DNA of 64,000 nucleotides from JACKIC01 sp964543795 (lineage in GTDB: Bacteria > Planctomycetota > UBA1135 > UBA2386): the NCBI GenBank assembly GCA_964543795.1, contig CAZIZN010000021.1, positions 1-64,000 on the forward strand, read 5' to 3'. Positions 8,288-17,139 of the stretch are shown in pieces; the stretch's first letter is position 1; every line of letters starts with the position of its first letter. A program made the position numbers and the translations under genes. The notes under the pieces were generated by a model. It had not been told where the DNA came from. It was given only the letters and a program-made list of their open reading frames with translations, and made no database searches.

Positions 8288-8793
8288 AGCACGGCTCCAT
8301 GGCAATGCGGTCCCTTCTCGGCGGCGAGGTGCGGCCACTGCGTGAGCCACAGGTCCGCGTGCTTGCCGGCCATGCGCCCCGACAGCGACAGCTCGTCGAC
8401 GTTGGCGATGCTGTCGAGCCAGCAGGTTCGCGCGCCGAGCAGACGGCCCAGCCGCAGCGCGAAGTAGCCGGGTGCCGCCCCCGTCGTCAGCACGTAGCGC
8501 GGCCGGACGCGCAGCAGCAGCACGGCGATGCGCAGCACCAGCCACAAGAGGCCCAGCTTGTTCCAGCGCGTCGCGTCGGGAACCGTGAAGAACGGCGCCT
8601 CGCCGACGTCGCGGCGGTAGTCCGCCTGCACCGTGGCGTAGACCACGTCGAGCCCCTCGAACGCAGGCCGCAGGCGCATGAGTTCGACCCAGTGCCCCCC
8701 GCCCGACGCGATCGCCAGGATGCGCCCTCGCCTGGCGGCGGGTGCCTGCTGCACGGGGTTCGCTTTCATGCTGACGGTCTTCGCTCCACCCAT
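8284..8793 (-). CDS. Alg14/PssD-like glycosyltransferase membrane subunit
   Basis: 169 aa. RILAIASGGGHWVELMRL near the N terminus is the family's glycine-rich opening, followed by a hydrophobic segment at about 85-100 (LGLLWLVLRIAVLLLRV) and the conserved VLTTGAAPGYFALRLGRLLG. In the family this subunit anchors to the membrane, binds the lipid acceptor and recruits the Alg13-like partner, here encoded next with a 4-bp overlap. ATG at 8793 is used; a second ATG at 8769 (MKANPVQQ) is equally plausible because neither has a clear ribosome site. It follows the LOR/SDH gene by 22 bp and may share its transcript. Confidence 0.88.
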   Translation of the reverse strand: MGGAKTVSMKANPVQQAPAARRGRILAIASGGGHWVELMRLRPAFEGLDVVYATVQADYRRDVGEAPFFTVPDATRWNKLGLLWLVLRIAVLLLRVRPRYVLTTGAAPGYFALRLGRLLGARTCWLDSIANVDELSLSGRMAGKHADLWLTQWPHLAAEKGPHCHGAVL

Positions 8794-8815
8794 CGGTGCT
8801 TTCGCGGCCGGCCGT

Positions 8816-10051
8816 TCAGCCCTTCTGTACGGCGACGCCGAGCTGCTCGGCGAGCACGGCCAGGAACGCGCCGACGTCGGTGACGATGCCCTGGCTCTGC
8901 GCCGAACCGCGGTCGCTGAGCTTGCTGACGACGGCCGGGTGGATGTCGACGCAGACGGTCATGACCTCGGCGGGGATCATGTTGCCGGTGCCGATGCCGT
9001 GCAGCATCGAGCTCAGGATCACCACGAGACCGGCGTTGCGCAGGATCTTCGCGTACTCCTCCTGGGCGGCGATCAGGTCCATGCGGGTGTCGGGCAGCGG
9101 ACCGTCGTCGCGGATCGAACCGGCGAGGCAGAACGGCACCTTCGCCTCGATGCACGCGTGCATGACGCCGCCCGTGAGCACGCCCTGCGCGACCGCGGCG
9201 GCCAGGCTGCCGCAGCGGCGGATCGTGTTGATCGCGCGCATGTGGTGCATGTGACCGTGCACGGCCGCGCGCCCGGTGGCGAGTTCGATGCCGAGGCTCG
9301 TGCCGTAGAGCACGGCCTCGACGTCGTGGACCGCCAGCGCGTTGCCGCTGAGCAGGCCGTCGACGAGGCCCGCGCGCAGGATCGCGGCGAGCACGGGCGC
9401 GGCACCGACGTGCACCACGACCGGTCCGGCGACGAGGATCACCTTCCTGCCGTCGGCGCGCACGCGGCGCCATTCCTGCACCACCTCGGCGACCTGCGCC
9501 GCGAGCCGCCGTTCGCTGCTGGCGCCGCCCTGCATGAAGGCGAACTTGCCCTCCTGCAGCTTGCGTGTCGTGTGCGGCGTCACGCGGATGCCGCTGTAAC
9601 CGACGACGAGGCGCTGGCCGCGGCGCAGGTCGCGCAGCTTGACGCAGCGCACGCGGTCGTCCTCGAGGACCAGCGTCGCGTCCATGCGCTGTTCGTGCAC
9701 GGGCACCCAGGCGCCGTCGAGCCGCACCTCGGTGGCGAGGTTCGTCGAGGAGTAGAAGCCCTCGGGCGCGACGCCGTCCTGTTCCACGGTCGCGAACTCG
9801 GCGTCCTGCGTCTCGGTCTCGCTGAGCCCGAGCGACATCAGGTCGGCGCGCACGCGTTCGAAGGCGTCGTGGTGCGGTGCGGTGACCTCGAGCAGCAGGT
9901 GGCTCTCGTCCCAGCGGTGCGTGCCGATGTCGAGCCGCAGCACCCGGTAGGTCGCGCCCGCGGCCTGCACGGCCTCGAGCGCATCGGACAGGAGACCCGA
10001 GTCGATCAGGTGACCCTTGGCCGAGAAGGTGGCGACGGTCGGCGATTCCAC
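8816..10051 (-). CDS. LOR/SDH family enzyme (TIGR00300; ornithine cyclodeaminase type)
   Basis: 411 aa, the full length of the TIGR00300/LOR-SDH family. The N-terminal third (RLDIGTHRWDESHLLLEVTA) is the LOR domain and the rest is a Rossmann-like NAD-binding domain (VILVAGPVVVHVGAAPVLAA, then GHMHHMRAINTIRRCGS and GNMIPAEVMTVCVDIHPAVV). Members studied in archaea and in cyanobacterial AgrE convert ornithine to proline with release of ammonia. This copy lacks an arginine-hydrolase domain. The start is GTG at 10051, without a clear ribosome site. The link to the downstream glycosyltransferase genes is positional only. Confidence in the family is high, in the exact reaction moderate. Confidence 0.85.
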   Translation of the reverse strand: MESPTVATFSAKGHLIDSGLLSDALEAVQAAGATYRVLRLDIGTHRWDESHLLLEVTAPHHDAFERVRADLMSLGLSETETQDAEFATVEQDGVAPEGFYSSTNLATEVRLDGAWVPVHEQRMDATLVLEDDRVRCVKLRDLRRGQRLVVGYSGIRVTPHTTRKLQEGKFAFMQGGASSERRLAAQVAEVVQEWRRVRADGRKVILVAGPVVVHVGAAPVLAAILRAGLVDGLLSGNALAVHDVEAVLYGTSLGIELATGRAAVHGHMHHMRAINTIRRCGSLAAAVAQGVLTGGVMHACIEAKVPFCLAGSIRDDGPLPDTRMDLIAAQEEYAKILRNAGLVVILSSMLHGIGTGNMIPAEVMTVCVDIHPAVVSKLSDRGSAQSQGIVTDVGAFLAVLAEQLGVAVQKG

Positions 10052-10119
10052 GGCGGCGAACGTAGCCGCGCGCCGGGCGCGCGACCAGCGCGGCCGGTCA
10101 CGGCGCGCCGATCGCCAGC

Positions 10120-10164
10120 GGGCCGGTCACCAGCGGTCCGGTCACCAGCGGACCGGTCACCAGC
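10120..10164. repeat. Three near-identical 15-bp direct repeats
   Basis: The unit GG(T/A)CCGGTCACCAGC occurs three times at 10121-10164 (first copy one base shorter), with a degenerate copy near 10092. The last copy covers the stop codon of the glycine-zipper lipoprotein gene. This looks like simple slippage sequence at the end of a gene, with no evident function. Confidence 0.8.
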
Positions 10165-10585
10165 GCGGCAGGACGTCGAGCAGGAAGCCGATGCCCGCAC
10201 CGATCGCCGCACCGCACTCGCTCTCGCCGGACTGGTTGCCGATGATCGCGCCGATGCCGGCGCCGAGCGCGGTGTTGATCGGGAAGGTCGAGTGGCGCGG
10301 TTCGCAGTACGGGTCGCCGACGTATTCGTGGACGACGCGGGTCTCCGCGGGCGGCGCCGGCGGCGGCGGCGGCTCGTAGCGCGGCGCCAGTTCGATCTCC
10401 CGTTCGAACCAGGCGCGCGTCGCGTCGCTGTCGGGTTGCCGCGGCGCCAGCAGCTGCTGCGACGCGGCGGGCACCGGTGCCGGCGCGGCGACCGCGGGCG
10501 GCAACGGCGTGTTGGGTTCGGCGTAGCGCGCGCCCGCGCAGCTCGCGAGGGCGGCGGCGATCAGGATCGGAGCACAGCGGATCAT
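10157..10585 (-). CDS. Glycine-zipper lipoprotein
   Basis: 142 aa. ATG at 10585 has GGAGG six nt upstream. The signal ends LASCAG, a lipobox with Cys16. The middle is Pro/Ala-rich and a PPPPPAPPAE stretch acts as linker. The C-terminal part (ALGAGIGAIIGNQSGESECG, then AAIGAGIGFLLDVL) is a glycine-zipper pair of the type found in small outer-membrane lipoproteins, where it inserts into or oligomerises in membranes. It is followed in transcription order by the LOR/SDH gene after about 105 bp and preceded by the YcfL-like gene, so it may be the tail of the LpoB operon. Function unknown. Confidence 0.78.
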   Translation of the reverse strand: MIRCAPILIAAALASCAGARYAEPNTPLPPAVAAPAPVPAASQQLLAPRQPDSDATRAWFEREIELAPRYEPPPPPAPPAETRVVHEYVGDPYCEPRHSTFPINTALGAGIGAIIGNQSGESECGAAIGAGIGFLLDVLPRW

Positions 10586-10603
10586 CGGGACCTCCGGAGA
10601 GAA

Positions 10604-11008
10604 CTACTTGTACCAGTCCAGGCGCACGACGTAGTCGGCGGCGTCGCGGCTCAGCGACGTCCAGACGAGGTCGACGGTGCCACCGGGCGGAATGATCTGC
10701 ACCTGGCGATTCGAGGTGTCGCCCACGGGCTGCCGCTGGTCGTCGCGGAAGCTGATCTGGGCGCGGATCTGCAGCTGCTCATCGTCGATGTTGCGCACCG
10801 GCAGGACCACGCGCAGTTCGCCAGTCTGCAAACGAGACACCGCGGCGCGGCCGACGCGGATGACGTCCTGCAGGGTCGCGTCGGAAACCACCACGCTGGC
10901 GACGAGTTCGGCGTCGTCCTCGATCGCGTAGGCGGCATAGGGACGGGAGCTCTCGCATCCCGCCAGCAGGGCGAGACCGGACAGCGCGAGCACGGAAGAC
11001 GTCTTCAT
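10604..11008 (-). CDS. YcfL-like lipoprotein (DUF1425)
   Basis: 134 aa. ATG at 11008 overlaps the stop of the upstream gene (ATGA). The lipobox is LLAGC at about residue 19. The mature part is a compact beta-sandwich: LRVVLPVRNIDDEQLQIRAQ, FRDDQRQPVGD, then a Trp-containing strand TVDLVWTSLS, which matches the YcfL/DUF1425 pattern. YcfL-like genes are commonly found beside lpoB and a TPR lipoprotein, exactly as here, and the set is thought to act at the outer membrane in support of penicillin-binding proteins. The precise job of YcfL is not established. Confidence 0.8.
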   Translation of the reverse strand: MKTSSVLALSGLALLAGCESSRPYAAYAIEDDAELVASVVVSDATLQDVIRVGRAAVSRLQTGELRVVLPVRNIDDEQLQIRAQISFRDDQRQPVGDTSNRQVQIIPPGGTVDLVWTSLSRDAADYVVRLDWYK

Positions 11009-12252
11009 GGCAGTTTCTCCGCGTTCTGGCTCGCCGCCGACTGGCTGCGCTGTGCAGCGAGGCGGTCGAGCCCGGGGATGGATCGGAACAGGTGGAAGCT
11101 CTCGCTGCCCGCGGCGACGGTGACCGTCCAGGTCTGGTCGAGTTCGGGCAGCCGCACGCCGCTGCGGTCGAGGAACTCGAGCCGCAGCTCGTGTTCGCCG
11201 GGCGGCACGTCGGCGGTGAGCACGTGCACGGTGTCGGGCAGGGTCGGCCAGTGGCGCACGTCGGCCGAACTGCTGGTGAGCAGCCCGAGCAGCAGCAGCA
11301 CACCGCCGGCGATCGCCTTGTTGCGCGCGCTGTTGCCGTGGTCGTCGGCAGCGGACTCGAGCAGCACGATGCCGCTGACCGTCGAGACGGTCTTCAGCAC
11401 CGCCTTGCCCTGGCGGATGCCCTCCATCTCGGTGCCGCCGCGCGTGACCGCCTGGTAGTAGAGGTCGGCGAGCACGGCGCCCTCGCCGAGGTCGCGGTCG
11501 CCGAGCCGGGCGCGCACGGTCGCGATCGACGAGGCGCGCGGCCGGAAGCGCGCGAGTTCGCCCTGGGCGCCGTCGGAGTACTTCTCGGGACCGAGACCGC
11601 ATTCGACGAGCAGCACGAGGTTGCCCGCCGCGGGCCGGTCCAGGATGCGCGCCGCCGCGTCGCCTCTCGAGCCGTTCAGGCGCGCGAACTCGTCGGCCTG
11701 CTTCGCCTCCGCGAAGAAGTCCTCGGCGTCGCCGGGACTGCCCATCAAGAGGCTCATGCGACCCGCGAGCCAGTAGAGCAGCGCGAAGTCGGCGCGGTAC
11801 TTCTCGTCGCCGACCTCGCCGTCGGCGAGGATGCCGCGCTTCATGCAGGCGCGCGCGTTGTCGGGTTCGCCCCGCCAGAGGTAGTTGAGGCCGGCGTAGA
11901 AGGCGTTCATCGCCTTCTCGTAGGGATCGCCCTTGTAGGTCTTGCTGCTCTCGCTGCCGACGATCGCCGCGAACTCCTCGCTGCCGCTGGTCTGCCAGTT
12001 GCCCATGATCCGGCCGGCGACCTCGAAGTGCCGCCACGCCGCCTCGTGGTCGCCGAGCAACTGCTCGCATTGGGCGAGCACGTTGAGCACGAGCGCCTGG
12101 TTCTCGGCCGGCCCCTGGTCGACCTCGGCGCGCACGATGTCGGCGACGGCCTCGATGTCGCCTGCGGCGAAGCGGGCGACCGGGATCGAGGGCATGCCGA
12201 CGCCGCAGGCGGCGAGCAGCGGCGCGGCGAGCAGGGCGGACGAGCGCGACAT
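11005..12252 (-). CDS. TPR-type lipoprotein of the LpoB/YcfL cluster (COG3014-like)
   Basis: 415 aa. ATG at 12252; the signal ends PLLAACGVG with a lipobox Cys at about residue 15. The first half is helical and shows TPR-like hydrophobic periodicity (ADIVRAEVDQGPAENQALVL, AMNAFYAGLNYLWRGEPDNA). A hydrophobic segment near 300-315 (AIAGGVLLLLGLLTSSSA) could span or insert in a membrane. The C-terminal part is a beta-domain (HELRLEFLDRSGVRLPELDQ). This size and order match the COG3014-type protein that accompanies LpoB and YcfL in proteobacteria. It lies 44 bp after lpoB and overlaps the YcfL-like gene by 4 bp, so the three form one operon. Confidence 0.78.
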   Translation of the reverse strand: MSRSSALLAAPLLAACGVGMPSIPVARFAAGDIEAVADIVRAEVDQGPAENQALVLNVLAQCEQLLGDHEAAWRHFEVAGRIMGNWQTSGSEEFAAIVGSESSKTYKGDPYEKAMNAFYAGLNYLWRGEPDNARACMKRGILADGEVGDEKYRADFALLYWLAGRMSLLMGSPGDAEDFFAEAKQADEFARLNGSRGDAAARILDRPAAGNLVLLVECGLGPEKYSDGAQGELARFRPRASSIATVRARLGDRDLGEGAVLADLYYQAVTRGGTEMEGIRQGKAVLKTVSTVSGIVLLESAADDHGNSARNKAIAGGVLLLLGLLTSSSADVRHWPTLPDTVHVLTADVPPGEHELRLEFLDRSGVRLPELDQTWTVTVAAGSESFHLFRSIPGLDRLAAQRSQSAASQNAEKLP

Positions 12253-12296
12253 TCGAGGCGGCCGGGCAGGCTCCAGGTGTGCTCGGGCGGACGGGT

Positions 12297-12911
12297 TCAG
12301 CGGGCGATGACCGACTTCTCGGACTCGAACTTCGTCTCGTAGCTGTTGGTCCACATCAGCTCGCTCGTCTCGAGGTTCGTCAGCTCGAAGGTGACGAGGT
12401 AGTAGGCGGACTTGATGTCGCCTGCCTGCACGACGCGGTCCTGGATGCGGCCCTTGAGCACGTAGTCCGAACCGAGCACCTCGCCGCGCTGGCTCTCCTT
12501 GCTGGTGACCGCGCCGGCGCGCTTGGCCTCGCGCTCGCGGCGCACCGCCTCGAGACCGTCGGCGCTGCGGTCGAGGATCTGCACGCGGCCGCCGAACGAA
12601 CGGAACAGCTCGGTGCGCAGCTTGGTCAGGATGATCGAACGGTTGATCGTGTCGGACGACTCGTTGACCATCTCCGTGATGTGGAAGGCGATACGTTCGT
12701 TGGCCGGGGCGCTGGTCAGCACGCCCGACGCCTTGACGTCGCGCGCCATCAGGTCGGCCATGGTGCGGATGTCCTGGCTCTGCAGGACGGCGCCGCCCAC
12801 CGAATCGGGCGCGTCGGGGTCGACCCGGCGATCGATCGTGCCCTGGCAGGCGGCGAGGGCGAGGAGGGAGGCGGCGAAGAGGACGTGACGCAAGGGTTCG
12901 AGGTGACGCAT
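12297..12911 (-). CDS. lpoB: LpoB-like penicillin-binding protein activator lipoprotein
   Basis: 204 aa, close to the size of E. coli LpoB. The signal MRHLEPLRHVLFAASLLALA ends at a lipobox Cys near 22 (LAACQG). The mature domain shows the LpoB/CsgG-like pattern: MADLMARDVKASGVL, RIAFHITEMVNESSDTINRS, then LGSDYVLKGRIQDRVV and LVTFELTNLETSELMWTNS. LpoB reaches from the outer membrane to activate a bifunctional peptidoglycan synthase. Here it opens an operon with the TPR lipoprotein and YcfL-like genes. The upstream 160 bp are shared with the divergent MoxR gene and should hold both promoters, though none is clear. No peptidoglycan synthase gene is in the window. Confidence 0.85.
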   Translation of the reverse strand: MRHLEPLRHVLFAASLLALAACQGTIDRRVDPDAPDSVGGAVLQSQDIRTMADLMARDVKASGVLTSAPANERIAFHITEMVNESSDTINRSIILTKLRTELFRSFGGRVQILDRSADGLEAVRREREAKRAGAVTSKESQRGEVLGSDYVLKGRIQDRVVQAGDIKSAYYLVTFELTNLETSELMWTNSYETKFESEKSVIAR

Positions 12912-13071
12912 CGCAAGGTCGTTTCGTGGAGCGGGTGGGCCCGGGGTCGGTGCTGGACTGAACCGTCCCGACCCGACCCCGTTGTCCAGCGCGGCGCCCC
13001 TCAGCGCAAGGCTGGCCCCGGCCGTTGTCGCCGGCCAGCGGACCGTCCCACACGCCGCTGCGATCAGTAGT

Positions 13072-14010
13072 ATGCGAGCCCCCTCACGCCCCCGCTCGAT
13101 GTCTCCGCTCGCCCGTTCGCTCGTCCAGGCCGTCGGCCACCACCTGCGTGGCAAGGACGATGCCGTCGAACTCGCCGTCGTCGCGCTGCTCGCGGGCGGC
13201 CACCTCCTGCTCGAGGACCAGCCCGGCGTCGGCAAGACGCTGCTGGCGCGCTCCCTGGCGCGCGCGCTCGACCTGCCGTTCCAGCGCGTGCAGTGCACCG
13301 CGGACCTCCTGCCGAGCGACATCGTCGGCGCCCAGGTCTACAACCCGCGCACCGGCGAACTGTCGTTCCGGCCCGGCCCGGTGTTCACGTCCGTGCTGCT
13401 GGCCGACGAACTCAACCGCACACCGCCGCGCACGCAGTCGGCGCTGCTCGAGTGCATGGCCGAGCGCCGGGTCACGATCGACCGCGAGTCGCACGTGCTG
13501 CCGGACCCGTTCTTCGTGATCGCCACGCAGAACCCGCTGACCGCCGCCGGCACCTACCCGCTGCCGGAGAACCAGCTCGATCGCTTCCTGTTGCGGATCG
13601 AACTCGGCTACCCCGATCTCGAACACGAGATCGAAGTGGTCGCGCGCGAAGACGGCCACCGGTTCGTCGAGGAACTGCGGCCGGTCGCCTCGCGCGACGA
13701 CCTGCTGCAGGCGCGCGCGGCGGTCGACCGCGTGCGCTGCGACCGCGAGCTCACCGCCTTCGTGGTCGACCTGGCCCATCGCACGCGGCAGGTCGGCGAC
13801 GGCACCAGCGGCGTCAGCACGCGCGGCGCGCAGGCGCTGCACCGCGCCTGCCGCGCCCGGGCCTTCGTCTCGGGGCGCGACTTCGTGGTGCCCGACGACG
13901 TGCGGGCGCTCCTCGTGCCCGCGTTCGGCCACCGGCTCGGCGCGCGCAACCACGACGAGGCGGAGGCCCTGCTGCAGGAAGTGCTCGCCGCGACGCCGTT
14001 GCCCGACTGA
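13072..14010 (+). CDS. MoxR-family AAA+ ATPase
   Basis: 312 aa. Walker A is EDQPGVGKT (about 48-56) and Walker B LLADE (about 109-113). RTQSALLECMAERRVTID, VIATQNP (sensor 1) and GTYPLPENQLDRF are MoxR hallmarks, and the C-terminal lid domain follows. MoxR proteins act as chaperone-like ATPases that mature or control partner proteins, usually through neighbouring DUF58/VWA proteins. ATG at 13072 is chosen to give the normal length; 13099 is also possible and 12982 would add a poor extension. The genes that follow (DUF58, transglutaminase) complete the standard cluster. Confidence 0.92.
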   Translation: MRAPSRPRSMSPLARSLVQAVGHHLRGKDDAVELAVVALLAGGHLLLEDQPGVGKTLLARSLARALDLPFQRVQCTADLLPSDIVGAQVYNPRTGELSFRPGPVFTSVLLADELNRTPPRTQSALLECMAERRVTIDRESHVLPDPFFVIATQNPLTAAGTYPLPENQLDRFLLRIELGYPDLEHEIEVVAREDGHRFVEELRPVASRDDLLQARAAVDRVRCDRELTAFVVDLAHRTRQVGDGTSGVSTRGAQALHRACRARAFVSGRDFVVPDDVRALLVPAFGHRLGARNHDEAEALLQEVLAATPLPD

Positions 14011-14025
14011 GCCGCAGCGCTGGCC

Positions 14026-15099
14026 ATGGCGACCACCCACCACAACGTCGAACTCACCCACCGGGGCCGCTTCCTGGCGATGCTCGCCGCGCTGGCCGCC
14101 GGTGCGGCCTGGCTCGGCGGCGACACGAACGCGCGCCTCGCCGCCGCCATGTTGACCGCGCCGCTGCTGGTCGACTTCGTGTGCAAGCAGCGGCGGCTGC
14201 AGCACACCGAGGTGCTGCTCGGCACCCGCCGCACCGCCGCCGGCGCGCCCTACGTCGAACGCGTGGCGCTCGTGCACCGCGGCACCCGCACGGCGCGCGA
14301 GTGCCTGCTGTTCGAACCCCGGACGATGCGCACCGAAGCGCCGGTGCTGCTGACATCGCTGCCGCCGCACCAGCCCGTGCGCACGAGCCTGCGTCAGCGC
14401 AGCCTCGTGCGCAGCCACGTCGAGGAACGCGTCTTCGTGCTGTCCTCGGCATGGCCGCTGGGCCTGTTCCGCAGCCGCGCCGTGCTGGTCGTGCAGGCGC
14501 AGCTGATCACGCAGCCGGCACCGGTGGCGCTGCGCGCCGAGATCGTCCAGGCGATCGCCGACCGCGACGCCGGCCCGCGCGCGACCACGATCCGCAGCGG
14601 CAGCGAGTTCCACTCCCTGCGCGACCATCTGCCGGACGAGGATGCGCGCGGCGTGCACGCGCTGCGCAGCGCGACCGCCGGCACGCTGGTCCGTCGCGTG
14701 CTGCGCGGCAGCGCGCCGCGATCGGCGGGCGTCGTACTCGACCTCCGACGGCCGCCGGGACGCCGGCTGAACCAGGGACTGCGGCGCTTCGAGTGGAGCC
14801 TCGGCGCCTGCGTCGCGATCGTCCAGCAGCTGCGCTCGCTCGGCGCCGAACTGCGCGTGCTGGTGATCGACGACGACGCCGTCGGCATGCACGTGCAGGG
14901 TCCGCGGCAGATGACCGACCTGTTCACGCTGCTCGCGCAGGTCGCGCCCGTGCCGCACCACAGCGTGCCCGCGGAGCAGTTCGACGAACTGCGCCGCATG
15001 GAGCACTGCTTCTGGATCCCCGCCGGTTCGTACCTCGCCGCACCCGAGTTCGCGGCCATGGGCGGCAGCGTGACGCTGGTCGGGGAGGATCCCGAGTGA
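14026..15099 (+). CDS. DUF58 domain protein
   Basis: 357 aa. Two hydrophobic segments at about 13-30 and 40-52 (FLAMLAALAAGAAWLGG, LAAAMLTAPLLVDFV) anchor the N terminus. The core holds GSEFHSLRDHLPDEDARGVH, the DUF58 motif (normally RxYxPGDxxRxIxW-like), here in a somewhat degenerate form, followed by a VWA-like fold (GVVLDLRRPPG, RVLVIDDDAVGMHVQG). DUF58 proteins partner with MoxR ATPases and TgpA-type transglutaminases at the membrane. The gene starts 15 bp after the MoxR gene and overlaps the next gene by 4 bp (GTGA). Confidence 0.87.
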   Translation: MATTHHNVELTHRGRFLAMLAALAAGAAWLGGDTNARLAAAMLTAPLLVDFVCKQRRLQHTEVLLGTRRTAAGAPYVERVALVHRGTRTARECLLFEPRTMRTEAPVLLTSLPPHQPVRTSLRQRSLVRSHVEERVFVLSSAWPLGLFRSRAVLVVQAQLITQPAPVALRAEIVQAIADRDAGPRATTIRSGSEFHSLRDHLPDEDARGVHALRSATAGTLVRRVLRGSAPRSAGVVLDLRRPPGRRLNQGLRRFEWSLGACVAIVQQLRSLGAELRVLVIDDDAVGMHVQGPRQMTDLFTLLAQVAPVPHHSVPAEQFDELRRMEHCFWIPAGSYLAAPEFAAMGGSVTLVGEDPE

Positions 15100-17105
15100 G
15101 CACCGGCTCTGGACCGCTGCGCACCGCGGCCACCGAACGGCTGGCCGCCGCGGCGCTGTTCGGCTGCGCCGCGGCGTCGTTGGCCAGCCTGCCGACCAGC
15201 CAGCTGGCCTGGCCCTGGCTGGTGGCGTTCACGCTGCCCGCCGCGGTGCTCGGCCGATCGCCGGGGCTCGCCGCCTGGCCCGTGCGCCGGGCGCTCGGCG
15301 CCATGGCGCTGCAGACCGCCGCGTGCTTCGTCGCACTGCACGTCGCCGGACCGCTGTCGCGTCCCGCCGCGCTCGCCTGCACGATCCTGCCGCCGTTGGC
15401 CTACGTCGCCGTGCGCCGGCGCGACACCGACGCCGCACTCGGCCTGTTCCTGAGCTTCTGCGTCCTGCTCGTCGGCACGATCCTCGGCGGCCTCGACGTG
15501 CGGGTCGTGCTCGCTTTCGGTTTCTTCGCCTGCCTCGCACTGCGCTGCGAGACGCTCCTCGCCGCCATGCGCATCGCGCGATCGACGGCCGGCGCGCCGC
15601 AGGGCACGGCACCGGTGCTGCGCTCGGCGACGACGATCGCCCTCGCCTGTCTCGTGGTCACCTTCGGGATCCAGCGATCGCTCGGGCTCCTGCCGTCGCC
15701 GAGCCGCGATGCGCCGACCGCGGCGGCGAGCGCGGCCGGGCGAGCGGACCAGCGCGGCGTCGGTCTCGACGACTCGTTCGTCCTGGACGGGAGCGGCGTG
15801 CTGTCGGATCTGACGGGCGAACAGCTCGTGCGCGTGCGCGCCGACATCGACGAACGCGTGCCGCACGACCTCTACCTGCGTTCGGGGTTCTTCGCCGATC
15901 CGGGGCTCGACGAATGGCGCATCGGCACGCTGCAGCTCCAGGCCGCACCGGCCGACACCCAGCAGCTGCGACGACCACGGCCGGGCACCCCCGTCGAATG
16001 GCTCGAGATCGAACGCTTCGCCGGCGCGCAGCGCTTCGTGCTCATGCCCCCGGGGACCTGCGAGGTGCGCGAACTCGGCAACCTGCTCGTCGATCCGTCC
16101 CGCGAATACCTGCGGCAGCCGCAGGGCGGCAGCGAGGACTCCTACGTCGTCGGTTTCCAGCGCCTGCCGCCGCCGCTCGAACAGGACCTGGACCCGCGCA
16201 GCGAACGGCTGGGCCTCTTCGATCTGCCGCGCGATCTCGATCCGACACCGTTCGCCTCGCTCCTGGCGCGCTGGCGCGCACGCGGCGAACCGCTCCAGGT
16301 GGCTGCCCGCATCGAGCAAGGCCTCGCGCGGCACTGTCGCTACGATCGCTCCGACCCCACCGGGCCGCACCGCCACGCGATCGAGAACTTCCTGTTCGCC
16401 GAGGCCGACCGCCACGGCTACTGCATGCACTTCGCGTCGGCGGCAGCGTTGCTGCTGCGCATGAACGGAGTGCCCTGCCGCATCGGCGTCGGCCTCTACG
16501 GCGGCGCGCCGGATCCCAGCGACGCCACGGCCAGGCTCTACGGCTCGCAGCACGCGCACGCCTGGGTGGAGATCCCGTTCGCGACCCACGGCTATTTCGT
16601 CTTCGATCCGACGCCGCCGACCGAACGCGGCCAACCGACACCGCGTGCCGCCGAACGCGACGCTTCGGCCACCGGCGACGCCGCGACCGGCGCGGACCTG
16701 CTCGCGATGCTGCGGCACCTCGGCGAACTGCTGACGCAGCCGTGGCTGCTCGCAGCGGTCCTGCTGCTGATCGTTGCCTCGACGCTGCGCCCGACCCGTC
16801 GGTTGCGGCCGCCGGCCGCGACCGCCGAGCACGCCGCTCGATCGACACGCCGCATGCTCGGCCGGGTCCTGCGCGAGATCGCGCGCGCCGGGCACCCGCG
16901 CGCGCCGCGGCAGACGCTCGAGATGTTCGCGCGGTCGCTGGCCGACTCGGGCCGCTTGCTGCCCGAGTTCGACGCCGCCTTCCGCGCCTACCAGGAGGTG
17001 CGGTTCGGCGGTCGCGACTTCGACGCCGATCGGCAAGCCCTGCTGCAGCAGGCCCTCGCCGCGGCCACCGCCCTGCCCGACCGATCGACCGCCGCCGGTC
17101 CCTGA
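15096..17105 (+). CDS. TgpA-like membrane transglutaminase
   Basis: 669 aa. GTG at 15096 overlaps the DUF58 stop and has GGGGAGG upstream. The N-terminal 200 residues contain about six hydrophobic segments (DUF3488-like). The extracytoplasmic domain carries the transglutaminase-type triad: Cys in DRHGYCMHFASA (about 443), His in YGSQHAHAWVEIP (about 487) and Asp in GYFVFDPTPP (about 504). A further membrane segment (WLLAAVLLLIVAS) precedes a C-terminal cytoplasmic helical domain (DUF4129-like). In the family this protein works with MoxR and DUF58 in envelope protein or peptidoglycan processing; the substrate is not known. It ends 34 bp before a convergent gene. Confidence 0.9.
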   Translation: MSTGSGPLRTAATERLAAAALFGCAAASLASLPTSQLAWPWLVAFTLPAAVLGRSPGLAAWPVRRALGAMALQTAACFVALHVAGPLSRPAALACTILPPLAYVAVRRRDTDAALGLFLSFCVLLVGTILGGLDVRVVLAFGFFACLALRCETLLAAMRIARSTAGAPQGTAPVLRSATTIALACLVVTFGIQRSLGLLPSPSRDAPTAAASAAGRADQRGVGLDDSFVLDGSGVLSDLTGEQLVRVRADIDERVPHDLYLRSGFFADPGLDEWRIGTLQLQAAPADTQQLRRPRPGTPVEWLEIERFAGAQRFVLMPPGTCEVRELGNLLVDPSREYLRQPQGGSEDSYVVGFQRLPPPLEQDLDPRSERLGLFDLPRDLDPTPFASLLARWRARGEPLQVAARIEQGLARHCRYDRSDPTGPHRHAIENFLFAEADRHGYCMHFASAAALLLRMNGVPCRIGVGLYGGAPDPSDATARLYGSQHAHAWVEIPFATHGYFVFDPTPPTERGQPTPRAAERDASATGDAATGADLLAMLRHLGELLTQPWLLAAVLLLIVASTLRPTRRLRPPAATAEHAARSTRRMLGRVLREIARAGHPRAPRQTLEMFARSLADSGRLLPEFDAAFRAYQEVRFGGRDFDADRQALLQQALAAATALPDRSTAAGP

Positions 17106-17139
17106 GGCGGGCCTGCACGCCGGCGGTCGACGCCGATCG

